Positions 31,056 through 41,410 of a stretch of 64,000 nucleotides of DNA are shown piece after piece. The position numbers and the translations under genes are program-made. The stretch is from Brevibacterium linens ATCC 9172. GTDB lineage: Bacteria; Actinomycetota; Actinomycetes; Actinomycetales; Brevibacteriaceae. Location of the stretch: the NCBI RefSeq assembly GCF_900169165.1, contig NZ_FXYY01000001.1, positions 286,230 to 350,229 of the forward strand. Direction: 5' to 3'. The notes beneath the pieces are model-generated. The model was not told the origin of the DNA. It did not search any database and worked only from the letters and a program-made list of their open reading frames with translations. How positions within the stretch are numbered: position 1 is the first letter of the stretch; each line of letters starts with the position of its first letter.

Positions 31056-32051
31056 ATGGAGACCGAAGATCTGCCCGTCATCTCCACGGGCGCACAGAAG
31101 GACGGTCCCAATATCGTCTCCTTCGGCGGCGGCCACGGTCTCTATGCGGCGCTGAGGGCGTTCCGCCTGCTCACCGAAGACCTCACTGCGGTCGTCACCG
31201 TCGCCGACGACGGCGGCTCATCCGGACGTCTGCGCGACGAACTCGGCGGACTGCCTCCCGGTGATCTGCGGATGGCGCTGGCCGCACTCTGCGATGACGG
31301 AACCTGGGGTCAGACGTGGCGTGACGTCATCCAGCACCGCTTCGAATCGGCGGGGGAGCTGGACGGTCACGCAGTGGGCAATCTGCTCATCGCCGCCCTG
31401 TGGCAGATCCACGGCGACCATGTGGCCGGCCTGGATTGGATGGCCCGTCTGCTGCGCGCTCACGGCCGTGTGCTGCCGATGTCCTCGGTGCCGCTGACGA
31501 TCGAAGCCGATGTGAAGTTCCCCGGCTCCTTCCAGGTCGTGCGCGGCCAATCCGTGCTCGCCTCCACAATCGGCCACGTCGAGACCGTACGCCTCGACCC
31601 GGCGGCCCCACCGGCCCGCTACGAGACAGTCGACGCGGTGGAGGAAGCCGATGTCCTCAACCTCGGCCCCGGCTCGTGGTACACCTCGGTGATGCCTCAC
31701 CTGCTCGTGCCCTCCCTCGCGGAGGCGATCGTGGCCTCGAACGCGGTGAAATCCCTCACGCTCAACCTCAGCTCCACCGACGGTGAGACGAAGGATCTGA
31801 GCCTCGGCGAACACCTCGTCTCCCTCCACCGACATGCCCGCTCACTGACCTTGGACTATGTCCTCGTCGACGAGGCGGCCACCGAACTCGAACCCGATCT
31901 GCCGGACCGGGCCGAAGACATGTTCGGGGCGAAGCTCTGGGAACGTCCCTTGCGCTCACGGAGGCAGGGACAGCATGACAGCCTCAAACTCGCGGCATGC
32001 TACCGTGACATGTTGTTGGACGCCGGGATCGGCGTCGCCGAGCAGTGGTAG
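31056..32051 (+). CDS. yvcK: YvcK/CofD-like gluconeogenesis factor
   Basis: UDP-sugar-binding cytoplasmic protein, 331 aa, needed in relatives (YvcK, CuvA) for growth on gluconeogenic carbon and for normal peptidoglycan synthesis. [15 protein letters not shown] is the nucleotide loop; [41 protein letters not shown] and [17 protein letters not shown] are the family motifs. GGAAGAG 6 nt before ATG 31056 sets the start. A longer GTG at 31035 overlaps rapZ. It lies between rapZ and whiA, the fixed order in Gram-positive bacteria. Confidence 0.94.
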   Translation: METEDLPVISTGAQKDGPNIVSFGGGHGLYAALRAFRLLTEDLTAVVTVADDGGSSGRLRDELGGLPPGDLRMALAALCDDGTWGQTWRDVIQHRFESAGELDGHAVGNLLIAALWQIHGDHVAGLDWMARLLRAHGRVLPMSSVPLTIEADVKFPGSFQVVRGQSVLASTIGHVETVRLDPAAPPARYETVDAVEEADVLNLGPGSWYTSVMPHLLVPSLAEAIVASNAVKSLTLNLSSTDGETKDLSLGEHLVSLHRHARSLTLDYVLVDEAATELEPDLPDRAEDMFGAKLWERPLRSRRQGQHDSLKLAACYRDMLLDAGIGVAEQW

Positions 32052-32076
32052 AACTTCAGGTGCAGGAGGACGAGCT

Positions 32077-33060
32077 ATGGCACTGACCGCTCAGGTCAAG
32101 GACGAGTTGGCGCGTGTGACGATCACACGCACCTCCGCCCGCAAGGCCGAAGTGTCCTCGATCTTCCGCTTCTCGTCGGCTCTGCACCTCGTCAACGGCT
32201 CGATCGTCCTGGAGGCCGAACTCGACACCGCTCAGGCCGCCAAGCGACTGCGCGCGGAGATCAAGGACCTCTACGGTCAGCATGCCGACATCGTCGTCAT
32301 CAATGCCGCCGGGATCCGCCGCTCCAACCGCTATCTGCTGCGTGTCACCCGTGACGGGGGAGCGCTGGCCCGCCAGACCGGACTCGTCGACAACCGCGGC
32401 AGGCCTGTGCGCGGACTGCCCTCGGCCATCGTCAACGGGTCCGTGGCCGATGCCGAGGCCGCCTGGCGCGGAGCCTTCCTCGCCCACGGCTCCCTGACCG
32501 AACCGGGACGCTCCTCGGCACTCGAGGTCACGTGCCCGGGCCCCGAGGCGGCTCTTGCCCTCGTCGGTGCCGCTCGTCGCCTCGGCCTGAGTGCGAAGGC
32601 CCGTGAAGTCCGCGGAGTCGATCGCGTCGTCATCCGCGACGGCGACGATATCGCCGCACTGCTCACCCGCATGGGCTCCCACAGCGCCGTGCTGGTCTGG
32701 GAGGAACGGCGGATGCGCCGGGAGGTCCGCGCGACCGCGAACCGTCTGGCGAACTTCGACGATGCGAACCTGCGCCGCTCCGCACGTGCCGCTGTGGCCG
32801 CCGGAGCTCGGGTCGAACGCGCACTGGAGATCCTCGGCGACGAGGTCCCCGAACACCTCCGCTATGCCGGTCAGCTGCGAGTGACTCACAAACAGGCGTC
32901 TCTCGAGGAGCTCGGCCAGCTCGCCGACCCGCCGATGACGAAGGACGCGGTCGCCGGCCGGATCCGCAGGCTGCTGTCGACTGCGGACAAGCATGCGGAA
33001 GAACTGGGAATTCCCGGTACCGAAGCCAGTCTGACCCCGGAAATGCTCGAGGATCGCTAA
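32077..33060 (+). CDS. whiA: WhiA, DNA-binding regulator of division genes
   Basis: 327 aa. The N-terminal two-thirds is a LAGLIDADG homing-endonuclease-like fold without nuclease function ([20 protein letters not shown]). The C-terminal third is a helix-turn-helix ([21 protein letters not shown]). In Streptomyces it activates ftsZ and other sporulation-septation genes with WhiB; non-sporulating actinobacteria retain it for cell division. GGAGGA 6 nt before the ATG at 32077. The TAA stop is re-used as part of the gap -10 box. Confidence 0.95.
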   Translation: MALTAQVKDELARVTITRTSARKAEVSSIFRFSSALHLVNGSIVLEAELDTAQAAKRLRAEIKDLYGQHADIVVINAAGIRRSNRYLLRVTRDGGALARQTGLVDNRGRPVRGLPSAIVNGSVADAEAAWRGAFLAHGSLTEPGRSSALEVTCPGPEAALALVGAARRLGLSAKAREVRGVDRVVIRDGDDIAALLTRMGSHSAVLVWEERRMRREVRATANRLANFDDANLRRSARAAVAAGARVERALEILGDEVPEHLRYAGQLRVTHKQASLEELGQLADPPMTKDAVAGRIRRLLSTADKHAEELGIPGTEASLTPEMLEDR

Positions 33061-33063
33061 GAT
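33058..33063 (+). promoter_or_regulatory. Probable -10 box of gap (leaderless)
   Basis: TAAGAT, 6 nt before the gap ATG at 33070; its TAA is the whiA stop codon. This would let the glycolytic genes be transcribed apart from uvrC-whiA. Confidence 0.5.
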
Positions 33064-33069
33064 CGAGGC

Positions 33070-34071
33070 ATGAGACGAATCGCCATCAACGGCTTCGGCC
33101 GCATCGGTCGTGCCCTGTTCCGTCTGTCCCTCGAACCCGATGCCGATTTCGAGGTCGTGGCCATCAACGATCTCACCGATACGACGACCCTGGCCCATCT
33201 GCTCTCCCACGATTCCGTCTGGCCGCGGTTCAACCATGACGTCGACGCCGCCGACGAGGCGATCATCGTCGACGGACGCGAGATCGCCGTGACCAGCCAA
33301 GCCGACCCGGCCGCCATCGACTGGAGCTCGCACAAGGTCGAACTCGTCGTCGAATCCACCGGACGCTTCACGCGTCAGGACCAGGCCGAGGCCCACCTCG
33401 GCGGCACCGTGCAGACGGTCGTGCTCTCCGCCCCCGGAAAGGATGTCGACGCCACCCTCGTCATGGGCGTGAACGAAGACGTCTTCGACCCGACCGCGCA
33501 CTCCGTGGTCTCGAACGCCTCGTGCACGACGAACTGCATGGCCACCGTCGTCAAAGCACTCGACGACGCCCTCGGCGTCGAATCCGGTCTGCTCAACACC
33601 GTCCACGCCTACACCGGCGACCAGATGCTCGTCGACGGACCCCACCGGGATCTGCGTCGGGCGCGCGCCGCCGCCGTCAACATCGTGCCCACCACGACCG
33701 GCGCCGCTCGCACCGTCGGCCGCGTGATGCCCCACCTCGAGGGCAAGCTCGACGGACTGGCCGTGCGCGTGCCCGTGCCCGCCGGTTCGATCATCGATTT
33801 CACCTTCACCACGTCCACGGGCGCCGACCGGGACGAGGTCAACGCAATCCTCGCCTCCGCGGCGGACGGATCACCGTATCTCGACTTCTCCACCGACGAA
33901 CTCGTCTCCACCGACATCGTCGGCACCACCGCCTCGGCGATCGTCGATTCCAAGCTCACGATAGTTCTGGGAGACCAGATCAAGGTCGTGGCCTGGTACG
34001 ACAACGAGTGGGGCTACACGAACCGACTCAAAGACATGGTCAGCTACATTCTCAGCGAAAGGGACTCATGA
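33070..34071 (+). CDS. gap: Glyceraldehyde-3-phosphate dehydrogenase, type I
   Basis: Oxidises glyceraldehyde-3-phosphate to 1,3-bisphosphoglycerate, 333 aa. Dinucleotide fold AINGFGRIGRALFR, the NAD-type acidic strand end AINDLTD, the active-site signature SNASCTTNCMATVVKAL with catalytic C152, the phosphate-site NIVPTTTGAARTVG and C-terminal WYDNEWGYTNRL. The NDL sequence suggests NAD as cofactor. The stop overlaps the pgk start (ATGA). First gene of gap-pgk-tpiA-secG. Confidence 0.97.
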   Translation: MRRIAINGFGRIGRALFRLSLEPDADFEVVAINDLTDTTTLAHLLSHDSVWPRFNHDVDAADEAIIVDGREIAVTSQADPAAIDWSSHKVELVVESTGRFTRQDQAEAHLGGTVQTVVLSAPGKDVDATLVMGVNEDVFDPTAHSVVSNASCTTNCMATVVKALDDALGVESGLLNTVHAYTGDQMLVDGPHRDLRRARAAAVNIVPTTTGAARTVGRVMPHLEGKLDGLAVRVPVPAGSIIDFTFTTSTGADRDEVNAILASAADGSPYLDFSTDELVSTDIVGTTASAIVDSKLTIVLGDQIKVVAWYDNEWGYTNRLKDMVSYILSERDS

Positions 34072-35285
34072 GGACATTCGACGATGCGGGCATCTTCGCC
34101 GGCCACACGGTGCTCGTCCGCAGCGATCTCAATGTGCCGATGGACGACGGCACCATCACCGATCGGGGGCGCATCCTGGCTTCGGCCGGAACCATCAGGT
34201 CCCTCGCCGAGGCGGGAGCCAAGGTCATCGTGATGTCGCATCTGGGCCGGCCCAAGGGAGAACCGGATCCGCAGTTCTCCTTGGCCCCGATCGTCCCCGA
34301 GCTCGCCGACGCCATCGGCCGTCCGGTCGCCTTCGCCGCCGACACCGTCGGTGAGGATGCGCAGACGAAGGCCGCGGCCCTGTCCGACGGCGAGGTGCTG
34401 CTGTTGGAGAACCTCCGCTTCAACCCGGGCGAGACGGCGAAAGACGATGCGCAGCGCCAGGAGTTCGCGTCCCGCTTGGCCGGACTGGCCGACGACTTCG
34501 TCTCCGACGGTTTCGGCGTCGTCCATCGCAAGCAGGCCTCGGTCTACGACATCGCCGGCCTCCTCCCGCACTATGCCGGTTCGCTGGTGCGTGCGGAAGT
34601 CGAAGTCAGCGACCGGCTGCTCAATGATCCCGCCTCACCGTTCACCGTCGTCCTCGGCGGGTCGAAGGTCTCGGACAAACTCGGCGTCATCGACAACCTC
34701 ATCGACCGTGCCGACAATCTGCTCATCGGCGGGGGAATGGTCTTCACCTTCCTCGCCGCGCTCGGCCACGACATCGGTTCGAGCCTGGTCGAGAAAGACC
34801 GCATCGACGACGTCGTGGGCTACCTCGAACGCTCCCGGTCCGGCGGGGCCCGCATCGTCCTGCCTACGGACATCGTCATGGCCGCCTCCTTCGCCGCCGA
34901 TGCCGAACACTGGGTCCGGCCCGTCGCCGAACTCGAAGACACTCCTGCAGGAGGCGACGGCCTCGGCCTCGACATCGGCCCCGAATCGGCCCGCACCTAC
35001 GCCGAGATCATTGCGGGCTCGACCACCGTGTTCTGGAACGGGCCGATGGGCGTCTTCGAATTCCCGGCCTTCGCTGCCGGCACCAAAGCCGTCGCCCAGG
35101 CACTGACCGATGACGGCAGCGGTCGGGGACAGCGGCTGACCGTGGTCGGCGGCGGTGACTCCGCGGCCGCCGTGCGCAGCCTCGGCTTCGCCGACGACGC
35201 TTTCGGCCATATCTCCACCGGCGGTGGTGCCAGCCTCGAATACCTCGAAGGCAAGACCCTGCCCGGACTCGACGCACTCGGATGA
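34068..35285 (+). CDS. pgk: Phosphoglycerate kinase
   Basis: Makes ATP from 1,3-bisphosphoglycerate, 405 aa, normal length. N-terminal substrate site [34 protein letters not shown] and [12 protein letters not shown]; hinge [15 protein letters not shown]; nucleotide domain [15 protein letters not shown] and [11 protein letters not shown]; ending with [23 protein letters not shown]. In the usual substrate-site signature a D-A-F reads D-G-F here (SDGFGVVHR), a mild deviation. ATGA overlap with gap. Confidence 0.96.
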   Translation: MRTFDDAGIFAGHTVLVRSDLNVPMDDGTITDRGRILASAGTIRSLAEAGAKVIVMSHLGRPKGEPDPQFSLAPIVPELADAIGRPVAFAADTVGEDAQTKAAALSDGEVLLLENLRFNPGETAKDDAQRQEFASRLAGLADDFVSDGFGVVHRKQASVYDIAGLLPHYAGSLVRAEVEVSDRLLNDPASPFTVVLGGSKVSDKLGVIDNLIDRADNLLIGGGMVFTFLAALGHDIGSSLVEKDRIDDVVGYLERSRSGGARIVLPTDIVMAASFAADAEHWVRPVAELEDTPAGGDGLGLDIGPESARTYAEIIAGSTTVFWNGPMGVFEFPAFAAGTKAVAQALTDDGSGRGQRLTVVGGGDSAAAVRSLGFADDAFGHISTGGGASLEYLEGKTLPGLDALG

Positions 35286-35299
35286 GGAAGACAGACACC

Positions 35300-36085
35300 A
35301 TGAACGACCGCACCCTGCTGCTGGCAGGCAACTGGAAGATGAACCACGACCACTTGGAGGCGATCTCCGCTGTCCAGAAGCTTGCCTGGGCACTCGAGGA
35401 CGCCAAACTCGACGACAGTCATTGTGAAGTCGTCGTCGTCCCGCCATTCACCGATATCCGTTCGGTGCAGACCCTCGTCCAAGGCGACAAACTGTGGCTG
35501 AAATACGGTGCCCAGGACGTCTCCCAGCACGCTCCCGGAGCGCATACGGGAGAGATCGCCGCTTCGTTCCTCTCCCGACTCGGCTGCAGCTACGTGGTCA
35601 TCGGCCACAGCGAACGCCGCGCGGACAACCACGAGACCAATGAGGTCGTGGCCACGAAGATCAAGGCCGCACTCTCGGCCGAACTCACGCCGATCCTCTG
35701 CGTGGGGGAGTCCCTCGAACAGCGGCAGGAGAAGAGCCACGTCGAGTTCACGCTCGGGCAGATGGATGAATCCCTGGCCGGATTCGACGCCGCCGATCTC
35801 TCCGGCCTCGTCATCGCCTACGAGCCCTTGTGGGCGATCGGCACCGGAGAGACCGCCACGGCCGCCGATGCCGCCGAAATGGCGTCGGCCATCCGAGTGC
35901 GCCTCGGTGAGAAGTACGGCGACGCTCTGGCCCAGACCACCCGCATCCTCTACGGCGGATCCGTCAAGGCCGACAATGTGGCAGAGATCGTCGCGTCCGC
36001 AGACGTCGACGGCGCGTTGGTGGGCGGTGCGAGCCTGAGCGGCCCGGACTTCGCCGCTTTGTGCAAGGCCGCGGTCGCGAAGTAG
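35300..36085 (+). CDS. tpiA: Triosephosphate isomerase
   Basis: Interconverts dihydroxyacetone phosphate and glyceraldehyde-3-phosphate, 261 aa. LLAGNWKMN (catalytic Lys), [17 protein letters not shown] (catalytic His), [16 protein letters not shown] (catalytic Glu, loop 6) and [10 protein letters not shown] (phosphate site) are all present. Start choice: ATG 35300 has AGGAAG about 8 nt upstream and gives the standard N-terminus. An in-frame ATG at 35282, overlapping the pgk stop, would add six residues and cannot be ruled out. Confidence 0.96.
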   Translation: MNDRTLLLAGNWKMNHDHLEAISAVQKLAWALEDAKLDDSHCEVVVVPPFTDIRSVQTLVQGDKLWLKYGAQDVSQHAPGAHTGEIAASFLSRLGCSYVVIGHSERRADNHETNEVVATKIKAALSAELTPILCVGESLEQRQEKSHVEFTLGQMDESLAGFDAADLSGLVIAYEPLWAIGTGETATAADAAEMASAIRVRLGEKYGDALAQTTRILYGGSVKADNVAEIVASADVDGALVGGASLSGPDFAALCKAAVAK

Positions 36086-36140
36086 ACTGACAGACGCATC
36101 ATTCGACGAAACACTCGACGAAACATAGGTTGAATCCGAC

Positions 36141-36386
36141 GTGGAAATCCTCAACATCATTCTCATCGCGCTGCTTGTGCTCACGAGCGTCTTCCTCACC
36201 CTGCTGATCCTCATGCACAAGGGCAAGGGCGGTGGCATGTCCGACATGTTCGGCGGCGGAATGTCCTCGTCGCTGGGGTCCTCGGGTGTCGCCGAGCGCA
36301 ACCTCAACCGGTTCACCACGCTCATGGCGATCATCTGGGCGGCCTGCATCATCCTGCTGGGAGTCCTCACCCGCTTCAACGCCTGA
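36141..36386 (+). CDS. secG: Preprotein translocase subunit SecG
   Basis: Small membrane subunit of the SecYEG translocon, 81 aa. Two transmembrane helices (ILNIILIALLVLTSVFLTLL and MAIIWAACIILLGVLTRF) flank the conserved loop LMHKGKGGGMSDMFGGG. It starts at GTG 36141. It closes the gap-pgk-tpiA series, a position conserved across actinobacteria, and is followed at once by a strong terminator. Confidence 0.95.
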   Translation: MEILNIILIALLVLTSVFLTLLILMHKGKGGGMSDMFGGGMSSSLGSSGVAERNLNRFTTLMAIIWAACIILLGVLTRFNA

Positions 36387-36392
36387 GCAGGC

Positions 36393-36437
36393 GAATGAGA
36401 AGGACCCCGACCATTCCGGTCGGGGTCCTTCTCATTC
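36393..36437. terminator. Bidirectional terminator between secG and pgi
   Basis: Perfect 20-bp stem (36393-36412 with 36418-36437), 5-nt loop, placed between two convergent genes. On the plus strand the transcript ends in a pyrimidine-rich run. Confidence 0.85.
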
Positions 36438-36482
36438 GTGGTCTGTCCGTCGTGCCGGCGGATCAGTGCCGCTTCGGGCCGA

Positions 36483-38114
36483 TCAGTCGTGGCCGAAGTG
36501 GTGGCGGGGGCTGATCGATCCGATCGCCTCTCGCAGCTGCGAGAGGCCGCGAGCACGATCAAGCAGGTGCAGACGCAGCACGGGCCGACCCTTCTCGGTC
36601 AGCACTGCTGCATCTCCGGCGGCCTGGGCGCGCTGCAGCTGTGCGAAGCCGAAGTCGCGTCCCGGCACCAGCAGATCCGTGCGAGCCTCACCGGTGATCT
36701 GGAGGAACACGCCGTTGGGGTGACCGCCCTTGTGGTACTGACCGGTCGAATGCAGGTAGCGGGGTCCGAAGCCGAAGGTCGTCTGGACTCCGGCGTGTGT
36801 GGATACGAGCGGTCGCAGATCCTCGGCCTCGGCATCGGCGATCCGATCGAGGTACGCCTGGATGCCGACATACCCGTACTCGTCGACCCGGGAGAACAGC
36901 TCCTCCAGGGCTCCGACGAGATCGGTGGCCTCGTCGACGACCTCGAGGACGTCGATGTCTCCCTCACGGAACTGCGGCTGTCCTGTGGCTGCCGAGTCCG
37001 GTCCGTCGAGCAGATGCCTGGCCCGTGCCTTCGCCGCTTCCACATCGGGCTGGTCGAAGGGGTTGACCCCGATGCTGTATCCGGCGATGGCCGTGGCGTA
37101 TTCCCAGAACAGGAACAGCTCGCCCAGCCCACCCGTGATGCTCGCTTCGAATCTGGACGGTGCACCCAGCTCTGAGCCTTCGGCTGCCGGCCCGAGCAGG
37201 CACAGGAGAGCGTCCGCGCGGGCGTCGGAGAACCCGATGTCGGCGGGGGAGTCGACGACGACGGGAAGGATGCCCTGACCGTCCTTGCCGAGGGATTCGG
37301 CGATGAGCTGCTCGACCCAGGCTCCGAGCCCGGCCAGCTGCCCGGATGTCTCGGCGAGGACGAGCTTCTCCGTCATCCTGGCGTGCGCGATGCTCAGCCA
37401 AGCGCCGAACCGCAGTGCCGGGTTGTCCAGGTTGTCCGCGGACAGTTCCGCGGTTGCCGCAGCGGCTTCTGCGACGATTTCGCGCACATCGGCACCGGCC
37501 AGACCTGCGGGAACGAGCCCGAAGGCCGAAAGCGCACTGAAACGTCCGCCGACAGTGGGGTCGGCGAGGAACGTCGCGAGGAAGCCCTGATCGGCGGCCA
37601 GAGCCTCGAGCTCCGTCCCCGGATCGGTGATCGCGATCATCCGGGATGCCGCATCGACGCCGATCGATTCGAAAGCCGCGGCGAAGCTGCGTCGGATCGA
37701 ATCCGTCTCCACCGTGGTTCCGGACTTCGATGCGATGACGAGGACAGTGTGCTCGAGGTCGGTGCCGATCGCCTCGGCGACCTGATTCGGATCCGTCGAA
37801 TCGACGATCTCGAGTCGGACACCGGCGGTCTGAGCCATCACCTCGGGAGCGAGCGAGGATCCGCCCATTCCGGCCAGGCTGATCGTGCGCAGACCCTGTT
37901 CCTGCAGTTCTGCCCGCAGGGACTCGATCTCATCGAGCAGCTCAGCAGCCTGCTGCGGAAGGTCCACCCAGCCCATCCGGTCCGCGGCATCGGCGGCTCC
38001 GTCGAACAGTTCGGCATCCTTGTCACTCAGACGGGAGGCCAGACCGGCGTCGATGAGTCGCGCGGCCTCGGCATCGAATTCCTCGCCGACGGGAGCAGAG
38101 AGTGAAAGCCTCAT
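36483..38114 (-). CDS. pgi: Glucose-6-phosphate isomerase
   Basis: Converts glucose-6-phosphate to fructose-6-phosphate, 543 aa. This is the divergent actinobacterial type found in tkt-tal-pgi clusters. SIS-type sugar-phosphate loops SLAGMGGSSLAPEV and VLVIASKSGTTVETDSIRR are present, then NPFDQPDVEAAKARAR, LHSTGQYHKGGHPNGVFLQ and a C-terminal helix. The ATG overlaps the tal stop (ATGA), so it is the third gene of the tkt-tal-pgi operon. In related genomes zwf, opcA and pgl usually follow; here the operon ends at a terminator. Confidence 0.92.
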   Translation of the reverse strand: MRLSLSAPVGEEFDAEAARLIDAGLASRLSDKDAELFDGAADAADRMGWVDLPQQAAELLDEIESLRAELQEQGLRTISLAGMGGSSLAPEVMAQTAGVRLEIVDSTDPNQVAEAIGTDLEHTVLVIASKSGTTVETDSIRRSFAAAFESIGVDAASRMIAITDPGTELEALAADQGFLATFLADPTVGGRFSALSAFGLVPAGLAGADVREIVAEAAAATAELSADNLDNPALRFGAWLSIAHARMTEKLVLAETSGQLAGLGAWVEQLIAESLGKDGQGILPVVVDSPADIGFSDARADALLCLLGPAAEGSELGAPSRFEASITGGLGELFLFWEYATAIAGYSIGVNPFDQPDVEAAKARARHLLDGPDSAATGQPQFREGDIDVLEVVDEATDLVGALEELFSRVDEYGYVGIQAYLDRIADAEAEDLRPLVSTHAGVQTTFGFGPRYLHSTGQYHKGGHPNGVFLQITGEARTDLLVPGRDFGFAQLQRAQAAGDAAVLTEKGRPVLRLHLLDRARGLSQLREAIGSISPRHHFGHD

Positions 38115-39214
38115 GAGCGCTCCAGAGCCGTCCGGATCGTGTCCTGGAGTTCGGTCCAGCTGACATCGAACTTCTCCAGGCCCTGCTCTTCGAGCACGGT
38201 CATGACCTCGGCGTAGTCGATGCCCAGTCGAGCCAGGGCGTCGAAGACCTCGTCGGCGGCACGGTAGTGCTCGGACGTGATCCGGCCGGTGACCTCACCG
38301 TGGTCGGCGAAGGCCTCCAGGGTGGGTTCGGGCATCGTGTTCACGGTGTTCGGCGCGACGAGCCCGGCCACGTACATCGTGTCGGCATAGTCGGGGTTCT
38401 TCACTCCGGTCGAGGCCCACAGCAGACGCTGCGGACGTGCACCGGCGAGTTCGAGGACCCGGAAGCGTTCGGAGGTGAACAGCTGCGAGTGGATCTCATG
38501 GGCGAGCACGCAGTTGGCGATGCCCGCCTTGCCCTTGAGCTCGACCGCCTTCGGGTCCTCGACGGAATCGAGACGGGAATCGATCTCCGAATCCACCCGG
38601 GAGACGAACACCGAGGCGACCGACCGGATCGTCGAGAGGTCGTGGCCGGCGGCGCGGGCCTTCTCCAGGCCCTGGAGGAAGGCTTCGACGACGTGGCGGT
38701 AGCGGGTCAGGGAGAACACGAGGGTGACGTTGACGCTGATCCCGGCGGCGATCGTCTCGGAGATCGCGGTCAGCCCTGCCTCGGTGGCGGGGATCTTGAT
38801 CATCGCATTCGGTTCGCCGACGCGCTCCCACAGGGCCTTCGCCGTGGCGACGGTCCCTTGCGAATCGTGGGCCAGCGGGGGAGCGACCTCGATGGACACG
38901 CGACCGTCCTGACCATCCGTGGATTCGAAGACCGGACGGAACAGGCGCGCCGCCTCGGCGACATCCGCGGTGGTCAGTGCCTCGATGGCCTCATCCACAT
39001 CGGCACCGGAGGCACCGAGCTCGGCGACCGCGGAATCGTAGTCGTCGGAACTGGCGATCGCGTTCGCGAAGATCGTCGGATTCGTCGTCACACCCGTGAC
39101 GGAGGATTCCTCGATGAGCCGCGCGAGATCCCCGGATTCGAGTCGGGTGCGGGAGAGGTCGTCGAGCCAGATCGAGACTCCGGCCGCGCTGAGCTGCTGG
39201 AGACGTTCACTCAT
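38111..39214 (-). CDS. tal: Transaldolase
   Basis: Moves a three-carbon ketol unit between sugar phosphates in the non-oxidative pentose phosphate path, 367 aa. This is the long actinobacterial type (TalAB family class 4). SIWLDDLSRTRLESG, TGVTTNPTIFANAI, the Schiff-base lysine segment AMIKIPATEAG and NVTLVFSLTRYRHVVEAF are clear, and LWASTGVKNPDYADTMYV lies in the C-terminal half. ATG 39214 overlaps the tkt stop (ATGA). Longer in-frame starts run into tkt and are not credible. Confidence 0.96.
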   Translation of the reverse strand: MSERLQQLSAAGVSIWLDDLSRTRLESGDLARLIEESSVTGVTTNPTIFANAIASSDDYDSAVAELGASGADVDEAIEALTTADVAEAARLFRPVFESTDGQDGRVSIEVAPPLAHDSQGTVATAKALWERVGEPNAMIKIPATEAGLTAISETIAAGISVNVTLVFSLTRYRHVVEAFLQGLEKARAAGHDLSTIRSVASVFVSRVDSEIDSRLDSVEDPKAVELKGKAGIANCVLAHEIHSQLFTSERFRVLELAGARPQRLLWASTGVKNPDYADTMYVAGLVAPNTVNTMPEPTLEAFADHGEVTGRITSEHYRAADEVFDALARLGIDYAEVMTVLEEQGLEKFDVSWTELQDTIRTALERS

Positions 39215-41292
39215 GCTTCCGCCTTTGCTGCGTTGATGGATTCCTTGGCTGCGTCGACGACGGACGAGGCCGTGATGCCGAACTTCTCGTACAGGGTCTG
39301 GTAGTCCGCGGAGGCACCGAAGTGTTCGATGGACACGGCACGTCCGGCATCGCCGAGGTACTTGTGCCAGCTCATCGCCGAGGCGGCTTCGATGCTCACG
39401 CGTGCCCTCAGCGTACGCGGCAACACCGTGGCCCGGTAGTCCTCCGGCTGTGCGTCGAACCATTCCTGGCACGGCATGGAGATCACGCGTGCGGCTGTGC
39501 CCGATGCCTGCAGAGACTCGGCGGCTTCGAGGGCGATGGCGACCTCGGAACCGCTGGCGATGATGGCTACCTCGGGCTGGTCGCCGGTATCGGTGAGCAC
39601 ATAGCCGCCGCGTGCGGTTTCGGAGGCGGGAGCATACTTCTCACGGTCGAGGACCGGCACGGCCTGGCGGGTGAGCACGAGTCCGCTGGGCCCGTCAGTG
39701 CGGTCGAGGATCGTCCGCCATGCGACCGCGGTTTCGTTCGCATCGGCCGGTCGGACGACGTCGAGGCCGGGGATGGCGCGCAGGGCGGAGAGGTGCTCGA
39801 TCGGCTGATGGGTCGGTCCGTCCTCGCCGAGGCCGATCGAATCGTGGGTCCACACGAACAGATTCGGCAGCTGCTGGAGGGCGGCCAGACGAACGGCGGG
39901 ACGCTGGTAGTCGCTGAAGACGAGGAACGTGCCGTTGTAAGGGCGGGTTCCGCCGTGGAGGGCGATGCCGTTGCCGATGAGACCGGCGGAGAACTCACGG
40001 ACGCCGAAGTGGATATTGCGTCCGTACTCATGTCCGGAGAAGGCGCCGGTGGATCGGTGCGCGGGCAGGAAGCTCGGCTCACCCTTGACCAGGGTGTTGT
40101 TCGAACCGGCGAGGTCGGCGGAGCCGCCCCAGAGTTCGGGCATGGTCTCGGCGATCGCGTTGAGCACCTGGCCGGAGGCCGCACGTGTGGCGATGCCCTT
40201 CTCGCTGGCCTCGAAGACCGGGAAGGCCGCATCGAGTCCGGCGGGCAGTTCGCGCTTGGACAGACGGTCGAAGAGTGCGGCGTTGTCCGGGTTGGCGCTG
40301 CGCCAATCGGCGAAGGACTTGTCCCATTCGAGGTGAGCGGCACGACCGCGGTCGAGTGCCTGACGGGTGTGGGCGAGGACCTCGTCGGCGACGGCGAAGG
40401 TCGATTCCGGGTCGAAGCCGAGGACCTCCTTGGTCGCCCGGATCTCGTCCTCGCCGAGGGCGGCACCGTGGGATCCGCCGGTGTTCTGGGCGTTGGGCGC
40501 CGGCCAGGCGATGATCGTCGACAGGCGGATGAACGACGGACGGGAATCCGCGCGAGCGGCCTCGACGGCGGCGTGGAAGGCTTCGATGTCCTCGTGGTAG
40601 TCATCACCGGCGGTGAAGTCGACGTGCTGGACGTGCCAGCCGTAGGCGGCGTAGCGGGCGGCGGTGTCCTCGCCGAAGGCGATCGCGGTGTCGTCTTCGA
40701 TGGAGATCTTGTTGTCGTCCCAGATCACCAGCAGATTCGACAGCTCCTGTGTGCCGGCCAGCGAGGAGGCCTCACCGGACACGCCCTCTTCGAGGTCGCC
40801 GTCGGAGGCGAGCACGACGATGTTGTGGTCGAACGGTGAGGTGCCGGCAGCCGCCTCGGGGTCGAAGAGTCCGCGTTCGCGTCGAGCGGCCATGGCCATG
40901 CCCACGGCTGAGGCCAATCCTGAGCCGAGCGGGCCCGTGGTGATCTCGACGCCGGCGGTATGTCCGACCTCCGGATGGCCCGGTGTCAGCGAACCCCAGG
41001 TGCGCAGGGCCTTGAGGTCGTCGAGCTCGAGCCCGAATCCGGCGAGGTAGAGCTGGACGTACTGGGTGAGCGAACTGTGACCGCAGGAGAGGACGAAACG
41101 ATCACGGCCGACCCAAGTCGGGTCGGCCGGGTCGTGAGTGAGTCCGTGCTGATACAGGTAGTGGGCGATGGGAGCCAGGCTCATGGCGGTGCCCGGGTGC
41201 CCGTTCCCTGTCTTCTGCACCGCATCCGCGGCGAGGAGGCGGGCAGTGTCGACTGCGCGATTGTCGAGTTCAGTCCAGGACAGAGTTGTCAT
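39211..41292 (-). CDS. tkt: Transketolase
   Basis: Thiamine-diphosphate enzyme transferring two-carbon units, 693 aa. GNGHPGTAMSLAPIAHYL, GHEVGHTAG-type loop HPEVGHTAGVEITTGPLGSG, the ThDP motif ASDGDLEEGVSGEASSLAGT with NLLVIWDDNKIS, and in the pyrimidine domain THDSIGLGEDGPTHQPIEHL are all standard. The start is set at ATG 41292 (MTTLSWTELDNRAV), which aligns with the family; ATG 41331 would add 13 residues. First gene of a minus-strand operon with tal and pgi. Confidence 0.96.
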   Translation of the reverse strand: MTTLSWTELDNRAVDTARLLAADAVQKTGNGHPGTAMSLAPIAHYLYQHGLTHDPADPTWVGRDRFVLSCGHSSLTQYVQLYLAGFGLELDDLKALRTWGSLTPGHPEVGHTAGVEITTGPLGSGLASAVGMAMAARRERGLFDPEAAAGTSPFDHNIVVLASDGDLEEGVSGEASSLAGTQELSNLLVIWDDNKISIEDDTAIAFGEDTAARYAAYGWHVQHVDFTAGDDYHEDIEAFHAAVEAARADSRPSFIRLSTIIAWPAPNAQNTGGSHGAALGEDEIRATKEVLGFDPESTFAVADEVLAHTRQALDRGRAAHLEWDKSFADWRSANPDNAALFDRLSKRELPAGLDAAFPVFEASEKGIATRAASGQVLNAIAETMPELWGGSADLAGSNNTLVKGEPSFLPAHRSTGAFSGHEYGRNIHFGVREFSAGLIGNGIALHGGTRPYNGTFLVFSDYQRPAVRLAALQQLPNLFVWTHDSIGLGEDGPTHQPIEHLSALRAIPGLDVVRPADANETAVAWRTILDRTDGPSGLVLTRQAVPVLDREKYAPASETARGGYVLTDTGDQPEVAIIASGSEVAIALEAAESLQASGTAARVISMPCQEWFDAQPEDYRATVLPRTLRARVSIEAASAMSWHKYLGDAGRAVSIEHFGASADYQTLYEKFGITASSVVDAAKESINAAKAEA

Positions 41293-41335
41293 GTCGTCGA
41301 GCGATCCTTCGTTCGTCTGAAGAGCGTGCATTCAA

Positions 41336-41349
41336 ACTCTACCCGTCGG
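41336..41349 (-). promoter_or_regulatory. Putative tkt-tal-pgi promoter element
   Basis: The minus strand reads CCGACGGGTAGAGT; TAGAGT is a good -10 and would start RNA near 41329, 37 nt before the chosen tkt ATG. The same 14-mer, with one change, occurs on the opposite strand 62 bp away. Confidence 0.5.
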
Positions 41350-41410
41350 ACGCTTGAAGCGCCGCCCCTGTTCACCTGCCGTGCCGACAGGGAGCGAGAC
41401 ATTTCGGCTA

